A stretch of 64,000 bases of DNA, taken from positions 54,738-118,737 of the forward strand of contig NZ_QYYD01000021.1 of the NCBI RefSeq assembly GCF_003591005.1, given 5' to 3'. Positions 43,915-52,607 of this stretch are shown here, piece by piece. Each line of letters begins with the position of its first letter. Position 1 is the stretch's first letter. The notes beneath the pieces are model-generated. The model had not been told where the DNA came from and ran no database searches. It saw only the letters and a program-made list of their open reading frames with translations. Position numbers and translations under genes: made by a program. This DNA is from Rhodopseudomonas palustris. GTDB lineage: Bacteria > Pseudomonadota > Alphaproteobacteria > Rhizobiales > Xanthobacteraceae.

Positions 43915-46227
43915 TTACAGCAGCTTATCCGGTGTCAGCGGCAGATCGCGCAGCCGCTTGCCGGTGGCGTTGAACACTGCATTGGCGACAGCAGCCGCAA
44001 CGCCGGTGATGCCGATCTCGCCGATGCCGCGCGCGCCCATCGGGGTTCGCGGATCCGGGATATCGGTCCACAGCACGTCGATGTCCGGCACGTCGAGATG
44101 CACCGGGACATGATAGGACGCCATCGAGGCGCTCATGATCCGCCCATTGCGTTCGTCAAGCAGCGTCTCTTCGGTCAGCGCCATGCCAAGCCCCATGATC
44201 ATGCCGCCGCGAAACTGGCTGGCCGCGGTCTTGGGATTGAGGATGCGGCCGCAGTCGAAACTGCCGACGAGGCGATCGACCCGAACTTCACCCGTGACCT
44301 CGCTGACGCGCAGCTCGCAAAACACCGCCGACCGGCTGTGCATCGAGAACTTCAGCATTTCCAGCGGCGCGCCGCTTTCGCCGATCGCGCTGATATCGCT
44401 GCGTCCGGCGCGCTGCAGGATCGAGGCGAAGCTCTCGTGCCGTGATGGTTCGTCGATCTTGCGCAGGCCGGCATCGGCGTACTCGACCTCGCCGGCGCGT
44501 AGTCCGGCCAGCGGCGTATCGTTGCCGGCAAGCCGCAGCAATTCGCCCGCGAGCTTGACGCTGGCGGCGTTGATCGCAGCGCCGAGCGAGGCGGTCTGCG
44601 ACGACCCGCCCGCCATGCTGGCGAACGGCAGGCTGGTATCACCGATCGTCACGATCACGCTGTCCAGCGGCAGCCCAAGACGGTCCGCTGCGTGCTGGCG
44701 CTGCACCGTCGTGGTGCCCATCCCCATCTCCTGGGCGGCGCTCGCCACGTTGGCGCGGCCGTCGCGATCGATGGTGATGCGGGCCGACATGCCCGGCATC
44801 CTGACATAGGGGAACGACCCGGTGGCGCAGCCCATCCCGACCAGCCATTCGCCGCGCTTGACGGATCGCGGCGTGGCGACGCGGCGCTGCCAGCCGAACC
44901 GCTCGGCGCCGAGTTGATAGGCCAGCATCAGGTCGCTCTGCGAATGCGGCGCGCCGCTCACCGGATCGCGATCGGCGACGTTGCGGCGGCGCAGTTCGAT
45001 GGGATCCATCCCCATTTGATAGGCCAGTTCGTCAATCGCGCTTTCGATCGCGAAAGTCCCGACCGCCTCGCCGGGCGCCCGCATATAGGTGTTCGCCAGC
45101 ACGTCGAGATCGACCGTGTGCTGGACGATGTCGAGGCTTTCGGCGGCATAGAGCGAGCGGCCCGACAGCGTGAAGGCTTCGTCGCAGGCGCTGTGCGGCT
45201 GCTTCACCGAGTAGCCGTGGTGCAACAGCGCCGTGAGCTTGCCGCCGGCGTCGGCGGCGAGCGCGACGCGCTGTTCGGTCGGCGAGCGGCCGCCGATCAG
45301 CCGATGCATCGCGGCGCGCGACAACGCGATGCGGACGGGACGGCCCGCCAGCCGGGCCGCGGCGGCACCAAGGATCTGGTGATCCCACAGCGCCTTGCCG
45401 CCAAAACCGCCGCCGACGAACGGCGAACTGACATGGACCTGGGAGTCCTTGATGCCAAACACCTTGGCGAGCGAGCCGGCGGTGCCGTACAGCATCTGGG
45501 TCGCGTCGTGCACGATCAGCCGGTCGCCGTCCCAGCGGATCGTTGCGGCGTTGGGTTCGATCGGATTGTGATTGTGCCACGGCGTGCGATAGACCGCGTC
45601 GACCTGATAGTCCGCGGTCTGCAGCGCGGCGAGCGCGTCGCCCCGCTTCAGCCGATTGCGTTCGATCATCAACGAATCCGGCGTCTGCGCGTCGGCCTTC
45701 GCCTGCTCGAACCGCGTCCGCGCTGCAGCCGCGTCATAGCGAACGACGACCAGTGTCGCCGCGTGGTCGGCCTCCTCCTGCGTCTCGGCCAGCACCACGG
45801 CGACGACCTGGCCGTTCCAGCGGATCTCGGGATCTTGCATGACCGGCAGAATGTTGTTGCCGGCGGCCTTGAGGTTGGTCAGGCCGACCGGCGGCACGAC
45901 CGCGAGCTTCGGCGCGTTGCGGTGAGTCATCACCAGCGCGACGCCGGGCGCGGTTTCGGCGGCCGCGATATCGAGTTCGGCGATGCGGCCGCGGGCGATC
46001 GTCGAATGCACGCAGGCGGCATAAAGCAGCCCCGGCATCGGCACCTCGGCCGCAAACCGCGCCGCGCCCCGCACCTTTTCGGGACCATCGAGGCGCGACT
46101 GCTGAGTCCCCAGCGTCACCCGCCGATCGATCAGCGGATCCGGCGTGGCGCCGGGCAGCCAATTGGCGGGAACGTAGCCCATGGCGGCGCGAACCCCGCC
46201 GACGATAACGTTCTGCAGCTTGCTCAT
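43915..46227 (-). CDS. paoC: Molybdenum hydroxylase large subunit (PaoC-type aldehyde oxidoreductase)
   Basis: A 770-residue xanthine dehydrogenase-family large subunit. The ATG at 46227 (MSKLQNVIVGGVRAAMGYVP) overlaps the stop of the FAD subunit by 4 bases. Molybdopterin contacts are seen in SPFVGGGFGGKALWDHQ and GGSSQTASLGAAINAA; the catalytic glutamate is in GARGIGEIGITGVAAAV close to the C terminus. AYMRAPGEAVGTFAIES is the usual substrate-pocket loop. Together with the next two genes it forms an aldehyde- or aromatic-aldehyde-oxidising enzyme of the PaoABC (YagTSR) group. No Tat signal is seen on the small subunit, so a cytoplasmic complex is expected. Confidence 0.9.
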   Translation of the reverse strand: MSKLQNVIVGGVRAAMGYVPANWLPGATPDPLIDRRVTLGTQQSRLDGPEKVRGAARFAAEVPMPGLLYAACVHSTIARGRIAELDIAAAETAPGVALVMTHRNAPKLAVVPPVGLTNLKAAGNNILPVMQDPEIRWNGQVVAVVLAETQEEADHAATLVVVRYDAAAARTRFEQAKADAQTPDSLMIERNRLKRGDALAALQTADYQVDAVYRTPWHNHNPIEPNAATIRWDGDRLIVHDATQMLYGTAGSLAKVFGIKDSQVHVSSPFVGGGFGGKALWDHQILGAAAARLAGRPVRIALSRAAMHRLIGGRSPTEQRVALAADAGGKLTALLHHGYSVKQPHSACDEAFTLSGRSLYAAESLDIVQHTVDLDVLANTYMRAPGEAVGTFAIESAIDELAYQMGMDPIELRRRNVADRDPVSGAPHSQSDLMLAYQLGAERFGWQRRVATPRSVKRGEWLVGMGCATGSFPYVRMPGMSARITIDRDGRANVASAAQEMGMGTTTVQRQHAADRLGLPLDSVIVTIGDTSLPFASMAGGSSQTASLGAAINAASVKLAGELLRLAGNDTPLAGLRAGEVEYADAGLRKIDEPSRHESFASILQRAGRSDISAIGESGAPLEMLKFSMHSRSAVFCELRVSEVTGEVRVDRLVGSFDCGRILNPKTAASQFRGGMIMGLGMALTEETLLDERNGRIMSASMASYHVPVHLDVPDIDVLWTDIPDPRTPMGARGIGEIGITGVAAAVANAVFNATGKRLRDLPLTPDKLL

Positions 46228-47210
46228 GCACGATCTCCGCTCAGTTCGCCGAGCACGGCGGCGATGGTTCGTTTGGCGAGGTCGATCTTGAAGGCGTTGC
46301 CGGACAGCGCCGCCGCACCGGCCATCTCGACCTCTGCGGCCATCAGAAACAGCTCCTGGCCTGGAGCTTGTCCGCGCAGCACCGCCTCGGCGCCGATTGC
46401 TCGCCACGGCTTGGCGGCGACACCGCCGAGTGCGATACGCACGTCGGCGATGCGGCCATCCACCAATTCGAGCCCCGCCGCCACCGACACCAACGCAAAC
46501 GCGTAGCTCGAGCGGTCCCGAACTTTGCGGTAGGCGGAGTTCTGCGCCGCCGCGCCGGATGCGAGTTCGACGGCGGTGATCAGTTCGCCGGGCCGCAGCA
46601 TGGTCTCGAGCTGCGGGTCGGTGCCGGGCAAGCGATGGAAGTCGACCAGCGCAACGCTGCGCGCGCCGCCAGGCCCGGTGAGATGCACGGTGGCATCGAG
46701 CGCAGCGAGCGCCACGCACATGTCCGAGGGATGCGTCGCGACGCAGTGATCCGAGGCGCCGAGAACAGCATGGCTGCGATTGAGGCCGTCGATCGCGTCG
46801 CAGCCAGCTCCCGGTTCGCGCTTGTTACATCGCGAACCGGACGCATCGTAGAAGTACGCGCAGCGCGTCCGCTGCAGAATGTTGCCGCCGACGGTGGCCA
46901 TGTTGCGGATCTGTGCCGAAGCGCCGGCCAGCAAAGCACGCGCCAGCATCGGATAGCGCGCACGCACCACTGGATGCGCCGCGACGTCGCTGTTGCGGGC
47001 GGCCGCACCGATCAGCAGGCCGCCGTCATCCGTTTCATCGATCGTGGCGGAAAGCCCCGACACGTCGACCAGCGCGTGCGGCGCCTCGACGCTCTGCCGC
47101 ATCAGATCGACCAGATTGGTGCCGCCGCCGAGATAACGGCCCTGGCTGGCGCCGGCCATCGCGACCGCGTCCCGGACGCTGACGGCGCGCTGATACTCGA
47201 ACGACCTCAT
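46224..47210 (-). CDS. paoB: Molybdenum hydroxylase FAD subunit with extra FeS cluster (PaoB-type)
   Basis: A 328-residue CoxM/PaoB-type subunit. The FAD-binding motif is GRYLGGGTNLVDLM with the second loop MATVGGNILQRTRC. The insertion RTRCAYFYDASGSRCNKR...GAGCDAIDG...DHC carries four cysteines, the mark of PaoB-type subunits that hold an additional [4Fe-4S] cluster. It overlaps both neighbours by 4 bases, so all three subunits are made from one mRNA in order A-B-C. Confidence 0.92.
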   Translation of the reverse strand: MRSFEYQRAVSVRDAVAMAGASQGRYLGGGTNLVDLMRQSVEAPHALVDVSGLSATIDETDDGGLLIGAAARNSDVAAHPVVRARYPMLARALLAGASAQIRNMATVGGNILQRTRCAYFYDASGSRCNKREPGAGCDAIDGLNRSHAVLGASDHCVATHPSDMCVALAALDATVHLTGPGGARSVALVDFHRLPGTDPQLETMLRPGELITAVELASGAAAQNSAYRKVRDRSSYAFALVSVAAGLELVDGRIADVRIALGGVAAKPWRAIGAEAVLRGQAPGQELFLMAAEVEMAGAAALSGNAFKIDLAKRTIAAVLGELSGDRA

Positions 47211-47713
47211 GCGGCTTCTCCGCGCACGAATTGCTCGATCGCGTCGACGATGCCGTTATGCGCGCCGCAGCGGCACAGATTGCCGCTCATCCGCTCGCGG
47301 ATCTCGTGGCGGAGATCGCCGTCCGGGCCGGCCGACAGATCGGCGGTGACGTAGCTCGGCTCGCCGCGCGCAAGCTCGTCGGCCATGGCGATCGCCGAGC
47401 AGAGCTGCCCCGGCGTGCAATAGCCGCACTGAAAGCCGTCATGGTCGATGAAGGCCTGCTGCAACGGATGCAGCCCGTCCGCGGGCGCCAATCCTTCGAT
47501 CGTCCGGATCTCGCAGCCGTCAGCCTGGACCGCCAATGTGAGGCAGGACAGCACCCGCCGGCCGTCGATCATCACCGTGCAGGCGCCGCAGGCTCCCTGG
47601 TTGCAGCCGAGCTTGGTGCCGGTCAGGCCGATCCGCTCTCGCAGCAGATCGAGCAGCGAGATCCGTGGGTCGTCCGGTGCAGGGAATCCCATTCCGTTGA
47701 TCACGATCGACAT
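47207..47713 (-). CDS. paoA: Molybdenum hydroxylase [2Fe-2S] subunit (PaoA-type)
   Basis: A 168-residue two-cluster ferredoxin subunit. The plant-type cluster cysteines are in LGCNQGACGACTVMIDG and VLSC; the second cluster is in CGYCTPGQ and GNLCRCGAHNGI. ATG at 47713 follows GGAGGCGTC; a frame extending to 47740 lacks such a site. There is no Tat leader, unlike E. coli PaoA. It is the first gene of the three-gene operon and lies 68 bases downstream of the MarR gene, with a palindrome in the gap. Confidence 0.93.
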   Translation of the reverse strand: MSIVINGMGFPAPDDPRISLLDLLRERIGLTGTKLGCNQGACGACTVMIDGRRVLSCLTLAVQADGCEIRTIEGLAPADGLHPLQQAFIDHDGFQCGYCTPGQLCSAIAMADELARGEPSYVTADLSAGPDGDLRHEIRERMSGNLCRCGAHNGIVDAIEQFVRGEAA

Positions 47714-47762
47714 GACGCCTCCGTATTGCGGCTTCGCCACGAAGCCTCGGGGACATCAAAAT

Positions 47763-47779
47763 AATACGAAGATCGTACT
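47763..47779. promoter_or_regulatory. Candidate MarR operator (TACGA-AGA-TCGTA)
   Basis: TACGA (47765-47769) and TCGTA (47773-47777) form a perfect inverted repeat around AGA, extending with one mismatch to AATACGA/TCGTACT. It lies between the MarR stop and the paoA-type start, about 50 bases before the latter, within an AT-rich stretch. Site size and symmetry fit a MarR-family dimer. Confidence 0.5.
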
Positions 47780-47781
47780 GT

Positions 47782-48216
47782 TCAAGTTTCGTTATCTGCG
47801 ATTTTTTCGCTTAGCCGGATCAGCTCGTTGCGCTCCTGCGGGTCGAGCGAGCGCAGCATCATCCGGCAGGCGTTGCGATAGCCTGCCGCGTGGGTCTCGA
47901 TCACCTGCAGCCCCGCAGGCGTCGCCGTCAGCGCCACCGCGCGGCGATTGGCCTCGAGGCGCTGCCGCTCCACCAGCGTCTTCTTGACCAGCCGATCGAC
48001 CGCCGACGACATGGTCGTCAGCGCGACGTTGAGAAAGCGTGCGACATCGCTGACGCCGCAGCCGGGATGATCGCCGATGAACACCAGGGTCTCGGCGTCA
48101 AGCACGTTCAGCGCATTGTCGGCAGCCGCGGCGGCTTCGGCGACCTTGAAACGACGGGTGAACCGCTCAAAGGCGCGGGTCAGCTGCTCGACCTGTTCGG
48201 CGGTGGGCTCGGTCAT
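47782..48216 (-). CDS. MarR-family transcriptional regulator
   Basis: A 144-residue winged-helix regulator. The DNA-binding region is DVARFLNVALTTMSSAVDRLVKKTLVERQRLEANRRAVALTAT, with the dimerisation helices at both ends (LTRAFERFTRRFKVAEAAAAAD; DPQERNELIRLSEKIADNE). ATG at 48216 is chosen; an upstream ATG at 48240 is also possible. It lies directly upstream of the molybdenum hydroxylase genes on the same strand and probably represses them until an aldehyde or aromatic ligand binds. Confidence 0.92.
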   Translation of the reverse strand: MTEPTAEQVEQLTRAFERFTRRFKVAEAAAAADNALNVLDAETLVFIGDHPGCGVSDVARFLNVALTTMSSAVDRLVKKTLVERQRLEANRRAVALTATPAGLQVIETHAAGYRNACRMMLRSLDPQERNELIRLSEKIADNET

Positions 48217-48316
48217 GCGCGGAGCAATCCATTTCGGCACGCTGCCGCAAGCAACCGGCGCGAAGCTTGAACGATCCAGGGTGCGGTCGGGCTAGCGATA
48301 GATAGCAGGATCAGGA

Positions 48317-48402
48317 TGGTGGGGGAGGCAGGACTCGAACCTGCGAAGCCATGAGGCGGCTGATTTACAGTCAGCTCCCTTTGCCACTCGGGACACTCCC
48401 CC
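48317..48402 (-). tRNA. tRNA-Tyr (anticodon GTA)
   Basis: An 86-base minus-strand tRNA with a long variable arm and encoded CCA. The acceptor GGGGGAG pairs with CTCCCCC, the anticodon loop is CTGTAAA (GTA), the variable arm is around GCCTCATGGC, and the T arm is GCAGGTTCGAGTCCTGC. Confidence 0.96.
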
Positions 48403-48601
48403 GCCCGTGCCGCCGGCCGAACGCCTGTGGCAGGCAAAACCGGAACCGGACAGCCGCAGCGAGCCCGCGGGCGGGCCTGCAACGCGGCGCGGTTATGGGC
48501 GATGCAGGGGGGCCAAGTCAACCAATCCCATGACAATTTCTCTACGCAACAAGCCTGATGGGGAAATTGCCTTGGCGGCGGGGCCATCTTACAAGCGGCC
48601 G

Positions 48602-49420
48602 ATGAGTTCGAAAGACCGAAATCCCCGCTTTCAGCGCCGCGACGACCGCCCGCGCGGCGGCCCGCCCCGATTCGATCGCCGCGGCCCGCGCGAGCGCGAG
48701 CCCGACGGCATTGCGATCCTGTATGGCTGGCACACCGTCACGGCGGCGCTGGCGAACCCGAAACGCCGGATCCGCAAGCTGCTCTTGACCGAAAACGCCG
48801 CGCGAAAACTCGCCGACGAGGGCATCGTCACCAAGGCACCGACCGAGATCGTCCGGCCTGGTGACATCGACCATCGGCTTGGTCCGGACGCGGTGCATCA
48901 GGGCATGTTGGCGGAGGCCGATCCGCTGGATGGGCCGTCGATCGACGCCCTGCCCTCCGACGGCATCGTGCTGGTGCTGGACCAGATCACCGATCCGCAC
49001 AATGTCGGCGCGATCCTGCGCTCGGCGGCGGCGTTCGCCGTCAAGGCGATCGTCACCACCGCGCGGCACAGCCCGGAGGCCACCGGGGTGCTGGCGAAGT
49101 CGGCTTCGGGCGCGCTGGAGCTGGTGCCGCTGGTGCTGGTGCAGAACCTCGCCCGCGCGCTGACCGAGCTCAACAAGCGCGGCTTCCTCACTGTCGGCCT
49201 CGACAGCGAAGGCAGCGCCGATCTCGCCGCCGTGGAGCTGCACGCGCCGCTGGCGCTGGTGCTCGGCGCCGAGGGCAAGGGTCTGCGCCAGCTGACGCGC
49301 GAGACCTGCAGCGTGGTGGCGCGGCTCGATATGCCGGGCGAGATCAAGAGCCTCAACGTCTCCAACGCCGCGGCGCTGGCGCTGTATATTGGCGCCAGCC
49401 GGCTCGGCCTGATGCGCTGA
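48602..49420 (+). CDS. rlmB: 23S rRNA Gm2251 2'-O-methyltransferase RlmB (TrmH family)
   Basis: A 272-residue SPOUT methyltransferase. After a basic, arginine-rich leader (SSKDRNPRFQRRDDRPRG), the L30e-like substrate domain reads ILYGWHTVTAALANPKRRIRKLLL. The knotted catalytic domain has motif 1 VLDQITDPHNVGAILRSAAAF, motif 2 LVLGAEGKGLRQLT and motif 3 IKSLNVSNAAALALY. The ATG at 48602 is my choice; an in-frame ATG at 48530 would add 24 unlikely residues, and neither site has a clear Shine-Dalgarno. It follows the tRNA-Tyr region on the opposite strand. Confidence 0.93.
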   Translation: MSSKDRNPRFQRRDDRPRGGPPRFDRRGPREREPDGIAILYGWHTVTAALANPKRRIRKLLLTENAARKLADEGIVTKAPTEIVRPGDIDHRLGPDAVHQGMLAEADPLDGPSIDALPSDGIVLVLDQITDPHNVGAILRSAAAFAVKAIVTTARHSPEATGVLAKSASGALELVPLVLVQNLARALTELNKRGFLTVGLDSEGSADLAAVELHAPLALVLGAEGKGLRQLTRETCSVVARLDMPGEIKSLNVSNAAALALYIGASRLGLMR

Positions 49421-49437
49421 GCGAGCCCGACAGCAAA

Positions 49438-49466
49438 CGCCCGCCCGCATCGCTGCGGACGGGCGC
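49438..49466. terminator. Hairpin between convergent rlmB and secreted-protein genes
   Basis: GCCCGCCCGCA and TGCGGACGGGC pair with one mismatch around a TCGC loop, 17 bases after the rlmB stop. There is no T tract, so it is a weak terminator candidate for either direction. Confidence 0.5.
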
Positions 49467-49486
49467 TCGTCGCTGTAATCAGGCGA

Positions 49487-50008
49487 TCAGTAGTTTCGGC
49501 GCAGCACCGGCCCGCGCGGACCGTGATGGCGCGGCGCGCCGTAGTGGCCGCGATACGACGCCGCGCGATACATCCCGGCGCGATGGTGATGGCGGACGTG
49601 GTGACGGCCATAGCTGTAGACCACCGGCCCGCTCATCGGGGCGCCCGCATAGTGGTGCGTCATCGCGTCGGCATAGACACCGCCGGTGTAGGCCGAGCCG
49701 GTGCGCCACACCGACACCGGGCGATCGTCATAGGTCGCCACAGGCGCGAAATTGCCTGGGCCCGAATAGGTCGGTCCCTGGTTGACGTAGTAGTAGCGCG
49801 TCGGATCGGGCAGCCGCTCGAACGCCGTGACGCCGTAGCCGGCGCCGTAACCGTAATCATACGGCAGGTAAGCGGCCGAACCGCAGGCGCCGACCGCGCC
49901 GCACGGCGTACAGCCGCCCGTCAGCAGCCCGCCGCAGGCGGACGCCGGCGCGGCGCTGACGGCTACGACGGCCATCGCGGCCATCAATCCCGAAATCATC
50001 TGACGCAT
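49487..50008 (-). CDS. Secreted His/Tyr/Gly-rich protein
   Basis: A 173-residue protein. Signal peptide RQMISGLMAAMAVVAVSAAPASA is followed by a cysteine cluster (CGGLLTGGCTPCGAVGACG), a tyrosine/glycine-rich stretch (YDYGYGAGYG) and a histidine-rich C terminus (YGRHHVRHHHRAGMYR; RHHGPRG). The ATG at 50008 follows GGAGAGTAAAC. The composition suggests metal binding or a structural envelope role, but no family is recognised. It lies 46 bases downstream of another secreted protein on the same strand and may share its transcript. Confidence 0.8.
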   Translation of the reverse strand: MRQMISGLMAAMAVVAVSAAPASACGGLLTGGCTPCGAVGACGSAAYLPYDYGYGAGYGVTAFERLPDPTRYYYVNQGPTYSGPGNFAPVATYDDRPVSVWRTGSAYTGGVYADAMTHHYAGAPMSGPVVYSYGRHHVRHHHRAGMYRAASYRGHYGAPRHHGPRGPVLRRNY

Positions 50009-50054
50009 GTTTACTCTCCTGAGTGCACGTTTCTTGGTTGAGATCGACCCGAAG

Positions 50055-50555
50055 TCAGCCGCGCGGGCCGCGGAAATTGGGCTCTGGCCGTAGCCGTCCG
50101 CCACCTTCGTCAATCGGCGGCGCGACAATCACCTGTGGCGGATCCATCGGCACCTGGGCCGGCGCAGGCTGCGGCGGCCGCGACTCGACCTCCCAGGACT
50201 GATGGACACGCTCGGCCGGCTTCGGCAGCGCCCGGTTCGCCGGCGGTTCGATCTCCAGCCGACCGTAACCGGGCAGCCGGTTCGAACTCGGATAATACGG
50301 GCCGACCTGCGGCAGGCGGACCGGCCGGCTGCCGTAAAACGTCGGCTGCCGATGCACGCCGCGCTCCAGACCCCAATCGCCCTCGACCACCGTGTAGGAC
50401 ACGTCGCGGCCGTTGATGATGATCGGTACGCCCGGGCGGCCCGGAATCACCACGGCGAAGCCGCCGCTGTCGGCCAGCGCCGGCACAGGCGCCGCGGTCA
50501 GCGTCAAAAGCAGCATCGCCTGCGCGGCGCGCGGGATCAGAAGGTTCATCGCCAT
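50055..50555 (-). CDS. Secreted proline-rich protein of unknown function
   Basis: A 166-residue protein with a signal peptide (IPRAAQAMLLLTLTAAPVPALA). The mature part has GGFAVVIPGRPGVPIIINGRDVSYTVVEGDWGL, then a proline-rich half (PPANRALPKPAERV; RPPQPAPAQVPMDPPQ). ATG at 50555 and 50549 are both possible. The region PGVPIIINGRDVSY looks like a conserved motif of a rhizobial secreted family that I cannot name. It is upstream of the His-rich protein gene. Confidence 0.75.
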   Translation of the reverse strand: MAMNLLIPRAAQAMLLLTLTAAPVPALADSGGFAVVIPGRPGVPIIINGRDVSYTVVEGDWGLERGVHRQPTFYGSRPVRLPQVGPYYPSSNRLPGYGRLEIEPPANRALPKPAERVHQSWEVESRPPQPAPAQVPMDPPQVIVAPPIDEGGGRLRPEPNFRGPRG

Positions 50556-50708
50556 GGCCTCGAGCGTAGGTGAAAAGCTTGCCGGATGGGTTAAGGCGCA
50601 GCAGCGAAGCGCCGGTAAGCCTAACGCACAGCCCGGAATCCGGGTCCGATCGCTCGGCGTGACCAGCGAATCGTTAACGCGGATGGGCCGTAGTCCCTGG
50701 AGAAGGCG

Positions 50709-50783
50709 TGGTGCCGGCGGAGAGGATCGAACTCCCGACCTTCGGTTTACAAAACCGCTGCACTACCGCTGTGCTACGCCGGC
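50709..50783 (-). tRNA. tRNA-Thr (anticodon TGT)
   Basis: A 75-base minus-strand tRNA with encoded CCA. The acceptor GCCGGCG pairs with CGCCGGC, the D arm is GCACAGCGGTAGTGC, the anticodon loop is TTTGTAA (TGT), and the T arm is GGGAGTTCGATCCTC. Confidence 0.95.
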
Positions 50784-50950
50784 AAGGCCTATTGCGCGGA
50801 AACAGCTAGCAGCGTGTGCCGCTGGCGACAAGACCAGGAGCGGCAAGTTCACGCCGGACCCGTCGTTCGCCTCGCAGCGCGGTCGCCATCAGCATCGGCG
50901 AAAGCCCACGCTTTTTAGGAACCGGTCGGCTATGATCGGCTTTTTCCATC

Positions 50951-51070
50951 ATGAGCAACGACAAATTCGACGACCCGAGCCGCAAGGGCAACGAGCCCGC
51001 TCCGCTGTTGATGATCGCCGTCGCGGTGATCCCGCTGCTGGGCGTGGCGGCGTGGATGCTGCTGGGCTGA
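50951..51070 (+). CDS. 39-residue single-span membrane protein
   Basis: A short frame MSNDKFDDPSRKGNEP followed by the hydrophobic APLLMIAVAVIPLLGVAAWM and LLG. The charged N terminus and a single transmembrane segment fit a real micro-membrane-protein. There is no convincing ribosome site. Two similar-sized ORFs lie just downstream on the other strand. Function unknown. Confidence 0.5.
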   Translation: MSNDKFDDPSRKGNEPAPLLMIAVAVIPLLGVAAWMLLG

Positions 51071-51199
51071 GCCGATCCTGAGCGACAGCACGCGGGCCAT
51101 CCGCTCGCAGGCGCGTGGCGACTGGCCGCGGGGAGGATGGCGCCGGCGGTCGCCGGGCTTTCAGCTCAGGCTCCCGCAGTCCTGCAGTCGCGGCCCGGT

Positions 51200-51313
51200 C
51201 TAGTGCCGCGATGCCAGGGCGGCCGCGATGCGGCCCTGGACCACGACGCCGAGCCAGATCACCACCGTCGACAGCGCGGCGGCGGCGATGACGAGTAGAT
51301 CGACGTTGGCCAT
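51200..51313 (-). CDS. 37-residue single-span membrane protein
   Basis: MANVDLLVIAAAALSTVVIW then LGVVVQGRIAAALASRH. One hydrophobic segment with a basic tail. The ATG at 51313 is preceded by GAGGAGCGTCCG, a good ribosome site, which makes it the best supported of the three tiny ORFs here. Function unknown. Confidence 0.58.
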   Translation of the reverse strand: MANVDLLVIAAAALSTVVIWLGVVVQGRIAAALASRH

Positions 51314-51459
51314 CGGACGCTCCTCTGCGCGATGGCGCCGCCATTGTATATGCACCTGACGGGGCACCGTATGAGTTCGGGCGCACGAACGGCGGACGCG
51401 AAACCTGCCGATCCTCGCCCTAATGGCGGCGGGCTGCTTTGATGCCGGTCAATCGCGGG

Positions 51460-51567
51460 CTACAGCCAGCGCGCCAGCACCGCGACATTGACCGTGCAGG
51501 CCAGCAGCAGCGCCAGCGTCAGGCCGACCGGGACCCCTTGCAGCAGGGTTTTCGAGATCGTCGTCAT
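51460..51567 (-). CDS. 35-residue single-span membrane protein
   Basis: MTTISKTLLQGVPVGLTLAL then LLACTVNVAVLARWL. A single hydrophobic segment occupies most of it. The ribosome site is weak. It lies 146 bases upstream of the 37-residue ORF on the same strand. Function unknown. Confidence 0.45.
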   Translation of the reverse strand: MTTISKTLLQGVPVGLTLALLLACTVNVAVLARWL

Positions 51568-51678
51568 GCCGGAACCATCGGGCGATTCTGGTTCCGGAGT
51601 CCCGACCGATATTTTTCCGGACGTTTAAGGCTTGTTAACCTTCGATTCCCGCAGCGCGCCGCGCCCCGGTCAAACAAA

Positions 51679-51702
51679 AAGGCCGGCGCGATGGCCGGCC
51701 TT
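51679..51702 (-). terminator. Rho-independent terminator after the outer-membrane protein gene
   Basis: AAGGCCGGC and GCCGGCCTT form a perfect 9-bp stem around a 6-base loop; read on the minus strand it is followed by TTTTTGTTTG. It lies 24 bases after the stop of the minus-strand Omp gene. Confidence 0.88.
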
Positions 51703-51725
51703 CCGTGGCGGTGAATGTCGCGGTT

Positions 51726-52439
51726 TCAGTACTTCGCGACCGCCGGGCCGCCCCAGCCGAACCGATAGTTGATGCCGGCCTTGACGGTGTGGTCGTCGTT
51801 GCGGAACGAGGTGCCGGCCACGTCGGCCGGGCCGCCGGTGAAGTTGGTGTCGCCGAACTTGTAGTACTGATACTCGACCTTGGCGGACCAGCTCGGCGCG
51901 AACATGTATTCGAGGCCGGCGCCGATCGTGTAGCCGTCGTTGCGGTTGCCCGAAATGGTGTACGGCGACTGGATGCCGCCCGCCGTATTCACGCCGAGCG
52001 TCGAGTCGCGGAACGCGTAACCGCCCTTGGCGTAAACCAGCGCCGGACCCCAGGTGTAGCCGAGCCGGCCGGTGACCGAGCCGAGCCCGCGGGTGTTCTC
52101 GGTCGCGGTGCTGCCGCCCGGGAAGATCACGCCGGTGTTGTTCGACGCCATCCAGCTGTACTGCGCCTCGACGCCCATCACCCAGTTCGGTGCGAACTGA
52201 TAGTCGAAGCCGCCCTGCACGCCGCCCATGAACCGACCGGCGTCGCTCTGAATGTTGTTACTTCCGGCGAACGCGCCGCCGACATTGCCGCCGATATAGA
52301 AGCCGGTCCAGTTGTAGACCACTTCCGGCGCCGTATAGGCCGGCGGCGCCTTGGTGTAGGTGCGCGGACCGAGATCGGCAGCGACAGCGGGTGCGGTGAG
52401 CGCGCAGATCGCGGCGGCGCTGAGCAAAATCTTCTTCAT
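51726..52439 (-). CDS. Outer-membrane beta-barrel protein (Omp25/RopB type)
   Basis: A 237-residue eight-strand barrel protein. Signal peptide KKILLSAAAICALTAPAVAA is followed by the conserved YNWTGFYIGGNVGGAF opening and the strands ending in VKAGINYRFGW near the C terminus. TGRLGYTWGPALVYAKGGYA and GAGLEYMFAPSWSAKVEYQYY are typical of the alphaproteobacterial OmpA-like/Omp31 family. ATG at 52439 follows GAGGGACACG. It is monocistronic with its own terminator and probably highly expressed. It stabilises the envelope; a specific transport function is not implied. Confidence 0.95.
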   Translation of the reverse strand: MKKILLSAAAICALTAPAVAADLGPRTYTKAPPAYTAPEVVYNWTGFYIGGNVGGAFAGSNNIQSDAGRFMGGVQGGFDYQFAPNWVMGVEAQYSWMASNNTGVIFPGGSTATENTRGLGSVTGRLGYTWGPALVYAKGGYAFRDSTLGVNTAGGIQSPYTISGNRNDGYTIGAGLEYMFAPSWSAKVEYQYYKFGDTNFTGGPADVAGTSFRNDDHTVKAGINYRFGWGGPAVAKY

Positions 52440-52607
52440 CGTGTCCCTCGTTCGATGTCGTCCGATGTGCTCAAAACATGATGGCGTCAGTTTGGTTGCC
52501 CGGCGGCGGCGCTGCAGCAAGCTTCAAGCCGGACTGTGACAGCGGCGCAACAGATTGGAACCGCCGTTGATTCCTATTAGTCGCGGCCAATGAGGATTTG
52601 GTCCGCG

